From Rhodobacterales bacterium UBA5972 (GTDB taxonomy: Bacteria > Pseudomonadota > Alphaproteobacteria > Rhodobacterales > Rhodobacteraceae), in NCBI GenBank assembly GCA_002430125.1, contig DJBQ01000062.1, forward strand, positions 8,413 through 27,099: DNA of 18,687 nucleotides, read 5' to 3'. The notes below the pieces were generated by a model that searched no databases, was not told the origin of the DNA, and saw nothing but the letters and a program-made list of their open reading frames with translations. Shown in pieces: positions 1-6,851 of the stretch; the first letter of the stretch is position 1; each line of letters begins with the position of its first letter. The position numbers and the translations under genes were made by a program.

Positions 1-1
1 G

Positions 2-487
2 ATTGGCAATGATGTGCTGTTGGGCGGCGCGGGCAGCGATACGCTGACCGGCCATACTGGCAGCGACTTTCTGGTTGGTGGCGGTTCTGCGGCGCTCGAG
101 GCTTTTCTGGTGACCGGTGTTGGTGTCGTTGGCTTTGACGATTTTGCCGACCGCGAAGCAGACAGCTTGAACGGCGGCGCGGGCTCGGATGTGCTGGTGT
201 TGGACCGGTCCGATACCGGAACCGGTGGCGACGGGGCTGACGCATTCGTTGTCTTTGAAAGCGCTGATCAAACTGGTTCGGCCACGATCACTGATTTCGA
301 TCAGTCGGCTGACAGCCTGATTATCGATTACCGAGCGGCCGACTTTGCCGTGGTGCCAACCGTTACCGTTGTTGATTTCACTGACGGCACCGGCGCTGAC
401 ATTCTGATGGACGGTGTTCTGGTGGCCCAGGTCACCGGCGCTCAGGGTCTGAGTGCCTCGTCCGTTTCGATCGAGGCTTTGGCATGA
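2..487 (+). CDS. RTX calcium-binding protein, C-terminal part (5' end outside window)
   Basis: The frame is open from the first bases, so this is the 3' part of a longer gene; the GTG at 14 is an internal codon, not a start. The first visible residues (IGNDVLLGGAGSDTLTG) are glycine/aspartate nonapeptide repeats of the hemolysin-type calcium-binding family, which form a Ca2+-bound beta-roll in proteins usually exported by type I secretion. After a further repeat block near residue 58 (LNGGAGSDVLVLDRSD) comes a repeat-free C-terminal module of about 95 residues (TITDFDQSADSLIIDY, then VPTVTVVDF). The same module ends the next gene, so the two are tandem paralogues. Known for the family: secreted or surface proteins with varied functions. 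The missing N-terminus prevents a specific assignment. The stop is TGA at 485-487. Confidence 0.85.
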   Translation: MGNDVLLGGAGSDTLTGHTGSDFLVGGGSAALEAFLVTGVGVVGFDDFADREADSLNGGAGSDVLVLDRSDTGTGGDGADAFVVFESADQTGSATITDFDQSADSLIIDYRAADFAVVPTVTVVDFTDGTGADILMDGVLVAQVTGAQGLSASSVSIEALA

Positions 488-523
488 CGAATTTTGTGAA
501 ACATGTAACGATGGGGTGAAGTT

Positions 524-601
524 ATGATTTCTGGGGTGGGGATGACGCTGCTGATAATGGCAGGCGTGCTGTTTACCGGGTTGCTGTTCGAGTCGTTTTA
601 A
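524..601 (+). pseudogene. Detached N-terminal hydrophobic segment of the downstream RTX gene, ended by in-frame TAA
   Basis: ATG at 524 opens a 25-codon reading frame that ends at TAA 599-601. The peptide is a hydrophobic segment (GMTLLIMAGVLFTGLLF) followed by ESF, resembling a membrane anchor or uncleaved signal. It lies in exactly the same frame as the RTX repeat ORF that resumes at the next codon (GAT TTG ACA). Inference: the original gene ran from 524 to 1624 as one protein, with a hydrophobic N-terminus, an acidic linker and RTX repeats, and one codon (for example GAA) became TAA. A sequencing error, or a genuine short peptide, would look the same from this sequence alone. Confidence 0.55.
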
Positions 602-604
602 GAT

Positions 605-1624
605 TTGACAGTTGACGATAATATCGCAACCGAAGGCGATGACGATCTAACCGGCACAGGTGGGGCCGATGTAATCCACGGGCTTTCAGGCGACGATATC
701 ATTGACGGTTTTTCCGGCAATGACATGCTGTTCGGCCAAGGTGGCAACGACATATTGTTTGGGTCCGGCGGCGATGACGAACTGGATGGCGGCAGCGGTG
801 CCGATATTCTCAGTGGCGGCTCGGGTGCTGACACATTGATCGGCGGGCTTGGCAATGATGATTTGTCCGGTGGTGCAAATGACGATGTCCTGCAAGGTGG
901 CGTTGGTTTTGACACTCTGACCGGCGATACCGGAACCGACATTTTGTTTGGCGGCAACGGTAATGACATTCTTGACGGCGGCAATGGCAACGACACGCTG
1001 TTCGGCGGAAATCAGTCAGACGACTTATTCGGTGGCCTTGGCGACGATATTCTGGACGGCGGCCAGGGGAGCGATTTCCTGCTGGGCGAAGATGGCAATG
1101 ACATCCTGTTTGGCGGCCAGTCGGGCGATCACCTTGACGGTGGGACCGGCGATGACGTGTTGTTTGGCGGTCTTGGAAACGATACCCTTCTTGGTGGATC
1201 GGGCAACGACATCCTTTATGGTGGATTGGCTGGTACCGTGGCAGGCGTTGGCGATCACCTTGATGGTGGGCAAGGCAACGATATTCTGGTGCTGCGCCGT
1301 TCTGACGACGGCACTGGTGGCACCGGGCTTGACGAATTCCATATTCAGGCGTCTGCGTCTGATCCGTTGGTTGATACGTCCGGCAATGAACGGCTGGCCG
1401 AAATCATGGATTTCAATGGCGCTGAGGACACGCTGACCATTGACTACGATCCGCTGGATTATCCTGTGGCGCCAACGGTTTCGGTGTCGATCACCGGTAC
1501 GGATGCCAATATCTTTGTTGGGTTAGAATGGATTGCGGTGGTACATAACGCACCCGGTCTGACAACGGCGGATATAACGGTCGCGCCGAACTATGATCTG
1601 GATCAGGGCTTGACCACGATCTAA
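605..1624 (+). CDS. RTX calcium-binding repeat protein, main body (5' end interrupted)
   Basis: The longest intact frame starts at TTG 605 and gives 339 residues. About 20 consecutive nonapeptide repeats of the GGxGxDxLx type (for example GGQGGNDILFG-like and GGNGNDILDG-like units) fill residues 15-215. A degenerate stretch and one more repeat follow (GGQGNDILVLRRSD). The end is a repeat-free C-terminal module (IMDFNGAEDTLTIDY, then APTVSVSI) that matches the end of the preceding gene. Such repeats bind Ca2+ after export, commonly through type I secretion; no secretion genes are in view. The TTG has no convincing ribosome-binding site, and the codon just upstream in frame is TAA. The natural start was therefore probably ATG 524, making this a broken gene or one rescued by reinitiation. 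The 27-base periodicity in the DNA is a by-product of the protein repeats. Confidence 0.75.
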   Translation: MTVDDNIATEGDDDLTGTGGADVIHGLSGDDIIDGFSGNDMLFGQGGNDILFGSGGDDELDGGSGADILSGGSGADTLIGGLGNDDLSGGANDDVLQGGVGFDTLTGDTGTDILFGGNGNDILDGGNGNDTLFGGNQSDDLFGGLGDDILDGGQGSDFLLGEDGNDILFGGQSGDHLDGGTGDDVLFGGLGNDTLLGGSGNDILYGGLAGTVAGVGDHLDGGQGNDILVLRRSDDGTGGTGLDEFHIQASASDPLVDTSGNERLAEIMDFNGAEDTLTIDYDPLDYPVAPTVSVSITGTDANIFVGLEWIAVVHNAPGLTTADITVAPNYDLDQGLTTI

Positions 1625-1629
1625 GGAAA

Positions 1630-2148
1630 TCAAGCTTCAGCAACCGGCCAATCCGCCGGTTGCTGACTGTACGCAATATAAAGCGGGTGTTTCGGATGCC
1701 CGGCTTTTGACAATCCCAAATGCTGCACAGCCAACCCGGTTTGGCGCATCAGGGTCTCGACGGCAGGACCACGGGACAAATGCGCGCCATGCGTACCCCA
1801 TGCACAAATCAACGCATCAGCCCAGCCGCAACCTTGCAGAATTGCCGCGTCATTGCCGGGACCAACCGGATCTGATTGCGCCCGCATGTTGCGTGGATCA
1901 GTGGCGCGCCATGCGAATATATTACACACGCGAAACGCGCCAAACCCCAAGGCGCGGGCGCGGCGTTCGCACCGTTCAACCGTCGGATCATTCTGGATTT
2001 CGGTGGCGGTTGACGGGTTCAGCATGACGAACAGAACTTTTCGTCCGCCGCTGTCCCACACGCGGGTCAGCGCATAGCGGTAGTTTTCGCAATCAGAATA
2101 GATCGCAACACTGGCAGCATCGCCCTTCAGATGTTCGCGCGTGATCAT
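1630..2148 (-). CDS. DUF1643 domain-containing protein
   Basis: This 172-residue protein carries the signature of the DUF1643 family: a short N-terminal region (YRYALTRVW), then [12 protein letters not shown] at residues 38-49, [18 protein letters not shown] at 53-70, and a conserved [10 protein letters not shown] around 76-85. A later WG segment (ICAWGTHG) is also typical. The biochemical function of the family is not known to me. Its start ATG overlaps the truB stop in an ATGA arrangement (2145-2148), so it is probably the translationally coupled last gene of the rbfA-sulfotransferase-truB operon. It converges on the RTX gene with a gap of only five bases. The full length fits the family and there is no signal peptide, so it is likely cytoplasmic. 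The family assignment is firm; the role is open. Confidence 0.85.
   Translation of the reverse strand: MITREHLKGDAASVAIYSDCENYRYALTRVWDSGGRKVLFVMLNPSTATEIQNDPTVERCERRARALGFGAFRVCNIFAWRATDPRNMRAQSDPVGPGNDAAILQGCGWADALICAWGTHGAHLSRGPAVETLMRQTGLAVQHLGLSKAGHPKHPLYIAYSQQPADWPVAEA
1637..1666. terminator. Perfect 12-bp hairpin at a convergent gene end, possible shared terminator
   Basis: TCAGCAACCGGC (1637-1648) and GCCGGTTGCTGA (1655-1666) are perfect inverted repeats around a six-base loop, CAATCC. The hairpin lies 12 bases after the RTX stop and inside the last codons of the oppositely oriented DUF1643 gene, so it could end transcription from both sides. No long T-run follows on either strand (the minus side has only a short ATTTCC), so it is not a textbook intrinsic terminator. 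Confidence 0.5.
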
Positions 2149-3059
2149 GCAGTTTTGGCGAAAACGCGGCTGGGGTGCAATTCACCGGCGCGATAAATAC
2201 CAACCGCAACCGCTTGCCCGTCAAGCGAAGCCCAAGCCTCGTCGCCATATTCAACATTGGATGCAAACACCATGCCGGGATTGCCGTTGCGCATTTTTGC
2301 CGCCGCCTCAACCGAACATCGGAGTTCGGGTAAATCGGCAAGTCCGGTTTCCAGCGGATGCAGATAGGCGTCGAGTTCGGGTGATTTTGCCATCTGATCC
2401 AGCACCGCAAACGCGATCCCGTCGCTGGCTTCAAATGGGCCGGACCATACACGCCTGAGGCTTTCAACATGGCCAAAACAGCCGAGCTTCTCGCCCAGAT
2501 CGCGCGCAATTGATCGCACGTAACCGCCTTTGCCACAGACCATTTCAAGCACGACGTGATCGGCATCCGGGCGTTCGATGAAATCAAGCGACTCGACCCA
2601 CAGGTCACGTGCGGCAAGTGTTACGTCATCACCATCGCGGGCCAGTTTATAGGCCCTTTGGCCATCAACTTTAACGGCAGAAAACTTCGGCGGCACTTGT
2701 TGGATGTCGCCAACAAAGGCGGGCAAGGCCGCGATGATATCAGCATCAGTCGGGCGTATGTCGCTTTCGCTGGTCACATGTCCTTCGGTGTCGTCGGTGT
2801 TGGTGGCCTGTCCCAGCCGAACCGTAAAGCGATAAGCCTTCAGTGCGTCGGTGATATAAGGCACGGTTTTTGTAGCCTCGCCAAACGCAATCGCCAGCAC
2901 GCCGGTCGCTTCGGGATCAAGAGTGCCGGCATGCCCGGCCTTCTTGGCATCAAACGCCCAGCGTGCTTTGTTAACCACGTCGCTTGAACTGATCCCTGCG
3001 GGTTTGTCCACCACCAGCCAGCCTGACACATCGCGACCGTTTTTTCTGCCTCGTCCCAT
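2145..3059 (-). CDS. truB: tRNA pseudouridine(55) synthase TruB
   Basis: TruB isomerises U55 to pseudouridine in the T-loop of most tRNAs. The 304-residue protein shows the family's N-terminal signature [18 protein letters not shown] (12-29) and the catalytic motif [14 protein letters not shown] (42-55), in which Asp48 is the predicted nucleophile. A later segment, [19 protein letters not shown], and the [12 protein letters not shown] motif also fit TruB. The frame stays open upstream to 3122, but ATG 3057-3059 is preferred: it gives the family length, it directly precedes the conserved block, and AAGGAAA lies about ten bases upstream within the end of the sulfotransferase gene. That gene's stop is four bases before this start, and the DUF1643 start overlaps this stop, so all are probably one transcript. 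rbfA and truB are common neighbours in bacteria. Confidence 0.96.
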   Translation of the reverse strand: MGRGRKNGRDVSGWLVVDKPAGISSSDVVNKARWAFDAKKAGHAGTLDPEATGVLAIAFGEATKTVPYITDALKAYRFTVRLGQATNTDDTEGHVTSESDIRPTDADIIAALPAFVGDIQQVPPKFSAVKVDGQRAYKLARDGDDVTLAARDLWVESLDFIERPDADHVVLEMVCGKGGYVRSIARDLGEKLGCFGHVESLRRVWSGPFEASDGIAFAVLDQMAKSPELDAYLHPLETGLADLPELRCSVEAAAKMRNGNPGMVFASNVEYGDEAWASLDGQAVAVGIYRAGELHPSRVFAKTA

Positions 3060-3063
3060 AGGA

Positions 3064-3846
3064 TCAATCGTTTCCTTGTGGTGCGTCACCCCATTCGGTG
3101 CGGACCTGTTGATAAGTTTCAAGATCCTGCGCGTAAACCTGATGGATCATTTCCACAAGCTTGGGCGTGGCGATTTCTGCATGGCTGAACGGCTTTTTCG
3201 AACTGTTGCGCACCCGCACGGCTGCCATTTGATCGGCGATATCCGGAATGATCGGCGCCAAAACGCGTGGCAGCTGCCAAGGCAACCCCTCCAGCGTCAG
3301 CAATCGCGCCCCAAGCCCGGTTGTTTGTGCAAGGCGTTCTTGCTGACGTTGCCAATGGGGATTGATGTCGGCCTTTTTGCCGCGTTCCAGATTGCGTTTG
3401 AACGCGATGATCGTCAGCAAAGCGGCGTGCTGATGGTCGGCCAAATCCATTTCAGGGCCTAAATTCAGCCCTGCCATGCGGGTGACACGTCGGCGCATCG
3501 CAGCATCATGTTCATTCTCCAGATTGGCGATCTTGTCGAAATAGAGCGACAAAAACCGGTCAACCGGATCGCGTACAATTGCAAACAAGTAAGGCGAGGC
3601 GACCAAAGTTTCGGTCGGAATTGAATCGGCTTTTACAAAATCCTGATTAAACGAATGGACGCGGCTTCCGACGGGATGCGCAATGCCGTGATCAAAATAA
3701 TAAAGCAGGTTGCGCATATAGGTGCAGCCACATTTGGTGATCTGCAGGTAAAACAGCGAGTATTTTTGTGTGGTGAAGAAAACCCGCCCGCGCCCGGAAC
3801 GGGCCAACGGCGCACCGGTGTACCAATTTGGTACAGCGTCAGTCAT
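3064..3846 (-). CDS. Sulfotransferase family 2-type protein
   Basis: This 260-residue protein is predicted to transfer sulfate from PAPS to an unknown acceptor. The 5'-phosphosulfate loop appears as [16 protein letters not shown] (36-51), preceded by a YSLFYLQ strand. The 3'-phosphate-binding motif appears as [18 protein letters not shown] (89-106), with Arg92 and Ser100 in the expected places. Both elements are typical of the Sulfotransfer_2 group, which includes carbohydrate sulfotransferases. I see no signal peptide or membrane segment, so a cytoplasmic location is likely. Its start overlaps the end of rbfA by eight bases (ATGACTGA), and its stop is four bases before truB, so it is built into a translation-factor operon. 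The substrate cannot be inferred from the context; surface polysaccharide, lipid or a small molecule are all possible. Confidence 0.8.
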   Translation of the reverse strand: MTDAVPNWYTGAPLARSGRGRVFFTTQKYSLFYLQITKCGCTYMRNLLYYFDHGIAHPVGSRVHSFNQDFVKADSIPTETLVASPYLFAIVRDPVDRFLSLYFDKIANLENEHDAAMRRRVTRMAGLNLGPEMDLADHQHAALLTIIAFKRNLERGKKADINPHWQRQQERLAQTTGLGARLLTLEGLPWQLPRVLAPIIPDIADQMAAVRVRNSSKKPFSHAEIATPKLVEMIHQVYAQDLETYQQVRTEWGDAPQGND

Positions 3847-4249
3847 CGGTATCGGGGGCGGCGATGTCGCGCATCACGGTTTCCTGCGAAAACAAACGCC
3901 GGGTTTCGTCGATCTGGTCAAACGTCAGATCGGGGACGAATGTCAGTTCCGGCGAAAATTTCAGTTCGATGTTGCGGTTCAGATGCCGCCTAAGTTCGAC
4001 CTTGTTGCGGTTCAGGGCGGCAACCACAATATCGGTGTTCAACCCGCCAAGCGGCATCACATGCACGGTGGCGGATTTCAGATCATTACTGGCGCGAACT
4101 TCGCCCACGGTAATCGACACATGCGCGATTTCAGGGTCGTACAGATCACCGCGCGCCAGAACCTCGGACAGGACACGACGGATAAGTTCGCCCACGCGCA
4201 ACTGGCGTTGGCCGGGGCCTGTATTCTCGTTGGAGCGGCGTTTGTTCAT
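3839..4249 (-). CDS. rbfA: 30S ribosome-binding factor RbfA
   Basis: RbfA binds the immature 30S subunit and assists late 16S rRNA 5'-end maturation, notably in the cold. The 136-residue product has the KH-like fold pattern of the family: a first helix [17 protein letters not shown] (15-31), strands around [21 protein letters not shown] (44-64), the [13 protein letters not shown] helix (78-90), and the closing strand [16 protein letters not shown]. Length is normal for alphaproteobacteria. The start at ATG 4247-4249 has AAGGA eight bases upstream. It is the first gene of a minus-strand operon and overlaps the sulfotransferase start by eight bases. It is divergent from dapB. infB and nusA, which often accompany rbfA elsewhere, are not in the window. 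Confidence 0.95.
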   Translation of the reverse strand: MNKRRSNENTGPGQRQLRVGELIRRVLSEVLARGDLYDPEIAHVSITVGEVRASNDLKSATVHVMPLGGLNTDIVVAALNRNKVELRRHLNRNIELKFSPELTFVPDLTFDQIDETRRLFSQETVMRDIAAPDTDD

Positions 4250-4270
4250 CGGTTCTGTCCTTTGGCGCTT

Positions 4271-4299
4271 GATTTAGGCGAGACAGGCCGATGTTGCAA
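4271..4299 (-). promoter_or_regulatory. Possible promoter of the rbfA operon
   Basis: Reading the minus strand, TTGCAA (4299-4294) is followed after exactly 17 bases by TAAATC (4276-4271), about 22 bases upstream of the rbfA start. The -10 match is poor (three of six), so this is only a candidate. The rbfA-dapB gap (4250-4360) must hold promoters in both directions. On the plus strand a TATATT at 4323-4328 has no -35 partner at suitable spacing. Confidence 0.25.
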
Positions 4300-4360
4300 C
4301 CAGCGCTTGCCTCTGGCAAAGGTATATTTAAGGAAAAGCGCCGCGATGGAGACGAGTGTA

Positions 4361-5170
4361 ATGGATGAGTTGCCGGGAATTGCCATTGTAGGCGCGTCGG
4401 GCCGCATGGGTCAGACGCTGATCAAAATGATTAACGCCAGTGACAAGGCGCGCCTTGCCGGTGTGACGGAACGTGCGGGCCACGATTGGGTTGGTAAGGA
4501 TCTGGGGTCGTGCATGGGGGGCGCAGCAAGCGGCGTCATCGTTTCAGACGACCCGCTCGAGGTTTTTGCCCGCGCCCAAGCTGTGATCGACTTCACCACG
4601 CCCAAGGCTACGCTTGAACATGCGGTTTTGGCAGCGCAGGCGCGGCTTGTGCATGTGATCGGGACGACCGGCTTTGCAGATGAAGACCTGCCAAAATTTA
4701 CGGCAGCCGCGCGGCATGCGGTGATTGTGCGGGCGGGGAACATGAGCCTTGGGGTTAACCTGCTGGTGCAACTGACCCGCAAAGTGGCCGAGGCGCTGGA
4801 CGAGGATTTTGACATCGAGGTCGTCGAAGCGCATCACCGCCACAAGGTTGACGCCCCATCCGGCACAGCGCTGATGCTGGGCGAAGCTGCCGCCGCTGGT
4901 CGTGGTGTCAATCTGGCCGAGGTTTCAGACCGAGGCCGCGACGGCATCACCGGTGCGCGCACTCGTGGTCATATCGGCTTTTCCGCCATTCGCGGTGGCG
5001 ATGTTGTGGGCGAACATGATGTGATCTTTGCGTCTGACGGTGAAAGGATCGTTCTGCGCCATCTGGCAAGTGACCGGTCGTTGTTTGCCCGCGGGGCGCT
5101 GAAAGCAGCACTTTGGGGGCAGGACAAAAAGCCGGGTGAATATTCTATGATGGACGTTCTGGGGTTTTAG
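4361..5170 (+). CDS. dapB: 4-hydroxy-tetrahydrodipicolinate reductase DapB
   Basis: DapB reduces hydroxy-tetrahydrodipicolinate with NAD(P)H in the diaminopimelate/lysine pathway, in the cytoplasm. The 269-residue product has the nucleotide-binding GASGRMGQ (11-18), DFTTP (77-81), GTTGF (101-105), NMSLGVN (127-133), and the catalytic stretch [15 protein letters not shown] (157-171). His158 is the probable general acid/base and Lys162 a substrate contact. The frame is open far upstream, to 3770, but only as antisense to rbfA. Two starts compete: ATG 4346 (AGGA 11 bases upstream) and ATG 4361 (GGAG nine bases upstream). I prefer 4361 because it gives the usual family length and N-terminus; 4346 would add five residues. 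The gene stands alone, divergent from rbfA and convergent with the small DUF1674 gene ten bases away. Confidence 0.95.
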   Translation: MDELPGIAIVGASGRMGQTLIKMINASDKARLAGVTERAGHDWVGKDLGSCMGGAASGVIVSDDPLEVFARAQAVIDFTTPKATLEHAVLAAQARLVHVIGTTGFADEDLPKFTAAARHAVIVRAGNMSLGVNLLVQLTRKVAEALDEDFDIEVVEAHHRHKVDAPSGTALMLGEAAAAGRGVNLAEVSDRGRDGITGARTRGHIGFSAIRGGDVVGEHDVIFASDGERIVLRHLASDRSLFARGALKAALWGQDKKPGEYSMMDVLGF

Positions 5171-5186
5171 GCACGAAGGCCTAGAA
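5165..5186. terminator. Small hairpin at convergent dapB / DUF1674 ends
   Basis: TTTTAGGC (5165-5172) can pair with GCCTAGAA (5179-5186) around a six-base loop, with one G-T wobble. The arms contain the stop codons of both convergent genes. No T-run follows the stem on either strand, so termination strength is doubtful. Confidence 0.3.
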
Positions 5187-5357
5187 ATCCGAAACGATGC
5201 CCTTTTTCTCCCAATCGCCAAACCGGGTGGGTTCTGGCCCGTTGCGACCACCCAATTCGGTTGGCAGCGGCTTTTTTATATCTGATGCCCGACGCGCGGT
5301 AGCTTCGTCCAAAGCGCGTTGGGCGGCTGGGGTCAGGGGCTTTTTCGGTTTGGTCAT
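5181..5357 (-). CDS. DUF1674 / SDHAF4-like small protein
   Basis: The real gene is the 58-codon frame beginning at ATG 5355-5357. The frame stays open upstream, but that part is low-complexity and unlike the family. The C-terminal half (GGRNGPEPTRFGDWEKKGIVSDF-type block, residues 37-58) is the hallmark of DUF1674, the bacterial counterpart of mitochondrial SDHAF4. In eukaryotes SDHAF4 binds the flavinylated SdhA subunit and aids succinate dehydrogenase assembly; the same role here is an inference from homology. The N-terminus is rich in Lys, Pro and Ala and probably disordered. The gene is divergent from rsmB, with 85 bases between the starts, and convergent with dapB. No sdh genes are in view. 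Confidence 0.85.
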   Translation of the reverse strand: MTKPKKPLTPAAQRALDEATARRASDIKKPLPTELGGRNGPEPTRFGDWEKKGIVSDF

Positions 5358-5392
5358 CTGAGGTCCGGTTGGCTTGCGATTGTGACAGTGTT

Positions 5393-5420
5393 GATATACG
5401 CCCCTTGGCGACTGGGGCAA
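5393..5420 (-). promoter_or_regulatory. Candidate promoter of the DUF1674 gene, overlapping a weaker rsmB promoter
   Basis: On the minus strand TTGCCC (5420-5415), a 16-base spacer and TATATC (5398-5393) form a reasonable sigma-70-type promoter, giving a leader of about 30 bases. On the plus strand TTGCGA (5374-5379), a 15-base spacer and TATACG (5395-5400) could serve rsmB. The two -10 elements share the same GATATACG, so the divergent genes may compete for polymerase. These are motif matches only. Confidence 0.35.
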
Positions 5421-5442
5421 GGCCCCGACGAAAGGAACCGTT

Positions 5443-6735
5443 ATGTCCACAGCAGGTATCGGCGCGCGACTGGCAGCAGCGCAAATGCTGCACGCGGTTC
5501 TGTTTGAAAAGCTGCTGATGTCCGAGGCGATGGTCGGAAAGGGCAATCCGCTCGACCGATTGGCGCCGCAAGACCGGGCGCGGGCGCAATCTTTGGCGAA
5601 CGGTGTTTTGCGCCATTTGGCGGCTCTTGACGCGGTGCTGGATCAGTTTTTAGAGAAATCACCGCCGTTGAAAGTCAGGAACGCCTTGCGCTTGGCGACG
5701 TTTGAAATGCTCGCCGAAGATATCGCCCCGCATGCGGCGGTAAATGCCGCGGTTGAAATTGTCAGGGGCAGCCCGAAAACCACGCATATGGCGGGGTTGA
5801 CCAATGCAGTTGCGCGGCGCGTTGCTGCTGAAGGTGCGGCGATCTGGGCCCAGCAAGGCCCGCAGAAATTGCCCAATTGGCTGGCAACGCCGATCAGCAA
5901 AAACTATGGCGCTGCGGTTGTTGGGGCAATTGAAGCGGCGCATCAGGTCGGGGCTGCGATTGACCTGACCCTAAAGCATCCTGAACAGGCCACAGACTGG
6001 GCCGCACGGCTTGGAGCAACGGTTTTACCGACCGGCAGTTTACGCCTAAAAGGGCGGCCACAGGTAACGGCGCTTGAAGGATTTGACAGGGGAGATTGGT
6101 GGGTGCAGGACGCCGCCGCCGCCATGCCGGCGCGACTGTTTGGCGACGTTAAAAGCCTGAATGCGCTTGACCTTTGCGCCGCCCCTGGTGGCAAGACCAT
6201 GCAACTGGCGGCTGGTGGGGCCAAAGTAACAGCGCTTGATATCTCGGCGGATCGTCTGGGACGGGTCAACGAGAACCTGACGCGGGTCAAGCTGAACGCG
6301 CGGGTGATAGCCGCCGATGTTTTGCAGTTTGAAACCGATCAGCGGTATGACGCCATTCTGTTGGACGCACCCTGTTCGGCCACCGGCACCATTCGCCGCC
6401 ATCCGGACCTGCCGTTTGCAAAAGACGGGGTTGATCTGTCCGGCTTGTTTGAATTGCAGGCAGCGATGCTGGATAAAGCACTTCAATTGTTAAAGCCCGG
6501 CGGGCGGTTGGTTTATTGCACCTGTTCGTTGCTGCCGCGCGAAGGTGAGACCCAAATCGCGCAAGCCTTGGGGCGCCACGACGGGCTGAAAGTGCTTGAT
6601 ATTGATCCGGTTGCCCTTGGGGGCGACGCGGTCTGGTCGGTCGCTGGCGGTGGCCTGCGTCTGCGCCCGGATTATTGGCCCGACCTTGGTGGGATGGACG
6701 GGTTTTACATGGTATGCCTGCAAAGCCCTTCGTAG
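5443..6735 (+). CDS. rsmB: 16S rRNA (cytosine-C5) methyltransferase RsmB/Fmu family
   Basis: This enzyme uses S-adenosylmethionine to methylate a cytosine of 16S rRNA (C967 in E. coli). The 430-residue product has an N-terminal NusB-like RNA-binding domain (about 1-135, including the APHAAVNAAVEI segment at 95-106) and a C-terminal Rossmann methyltransferase domain. The motifs are LCAAPGGKT (244-252, SAM loop), ALDIS (264-268), DAPCSATG (308-315, with Cys311) and YCTCS (358-362, with Cys361 the expected nucleophile). Both cysteines needed by m5C RNA methyltransferases are present. AAAGGA lies six bases before the ATG. It is divergent from the DUF1674 gene and is followed after about 115 bases by the heparinase-family gene on the same strand. 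Family membership is firm; the exact target base is inferred. Confidence 0.93.
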   Translation: MSTAGIGARLAAAQMLHAVLFEKLLMSEAMVGKGNPLDRLAPQDRARAQSLANGVLRHLAALDAVLDQFLEKSPPLKVRNALRLATFEMLAEDIAPHAAVNAAVEIVRGSPKTTHMAGLTNAVARRVAAEGAAIWAQQGPQKLPNWLATPISKNYGAAVVGAIEAAHQVGAAIDLTLKHPEQATDWAARLGATVLPTGSLRLKGRPQVTALEGFDRGDWWVQDAAAAMPARLFGDVKSLNALDLCAAPGGKTMQLAAGGAKVTALDISADRLGRVNENLTRVKLNARVIAADVLQFETDQRYDAILLDAPCSATGTIRRHPDLPFAKDGVDLSGLFELQAAMLDKALQLLKPGGRLVYCTCSLLPREGETQIAQALGRHDGLKVLDIDPVALGGDAVWSVAGGGLRLRPDYWPDLGGMDGFYMVCLQSPS

Positions 6736-6851
6736 ACCCGCCAAGCACAATCTTGCGAAAACCACGGATCGCGCCGAATGGGCGAGTGACAGGCAGGCGC
6801 AAGCCGATTATGGTCACGCCAACAAAAACACGAAGACGGGCAGTGCAGTTT

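Noticed and set aside
650..1230. Regular short direct repeats suggesting a CRISPR or satellite array
   Set aside because: The repeats stay in frame, encode GGxGxDxLx units, vary at third positions and have no constant repeat with unique spacers.
598..1436. Overlapping ORFs antisense or out of frame to the RTX repeats (Pro/Ser-rich and Ala/Thr-rich)
   Set aside because: Their repetitive composition is the direct by-product of the 27-base RTX coding repeats read in other frames.
3770..4360. Upstream extension of the dapB frame (nearly 200 extra codons)
   Set aside because: It lies antisense to rbfA, has no family similarity, and the normal DapB start with a ribosome-binding site is at 4361 (or 4346).
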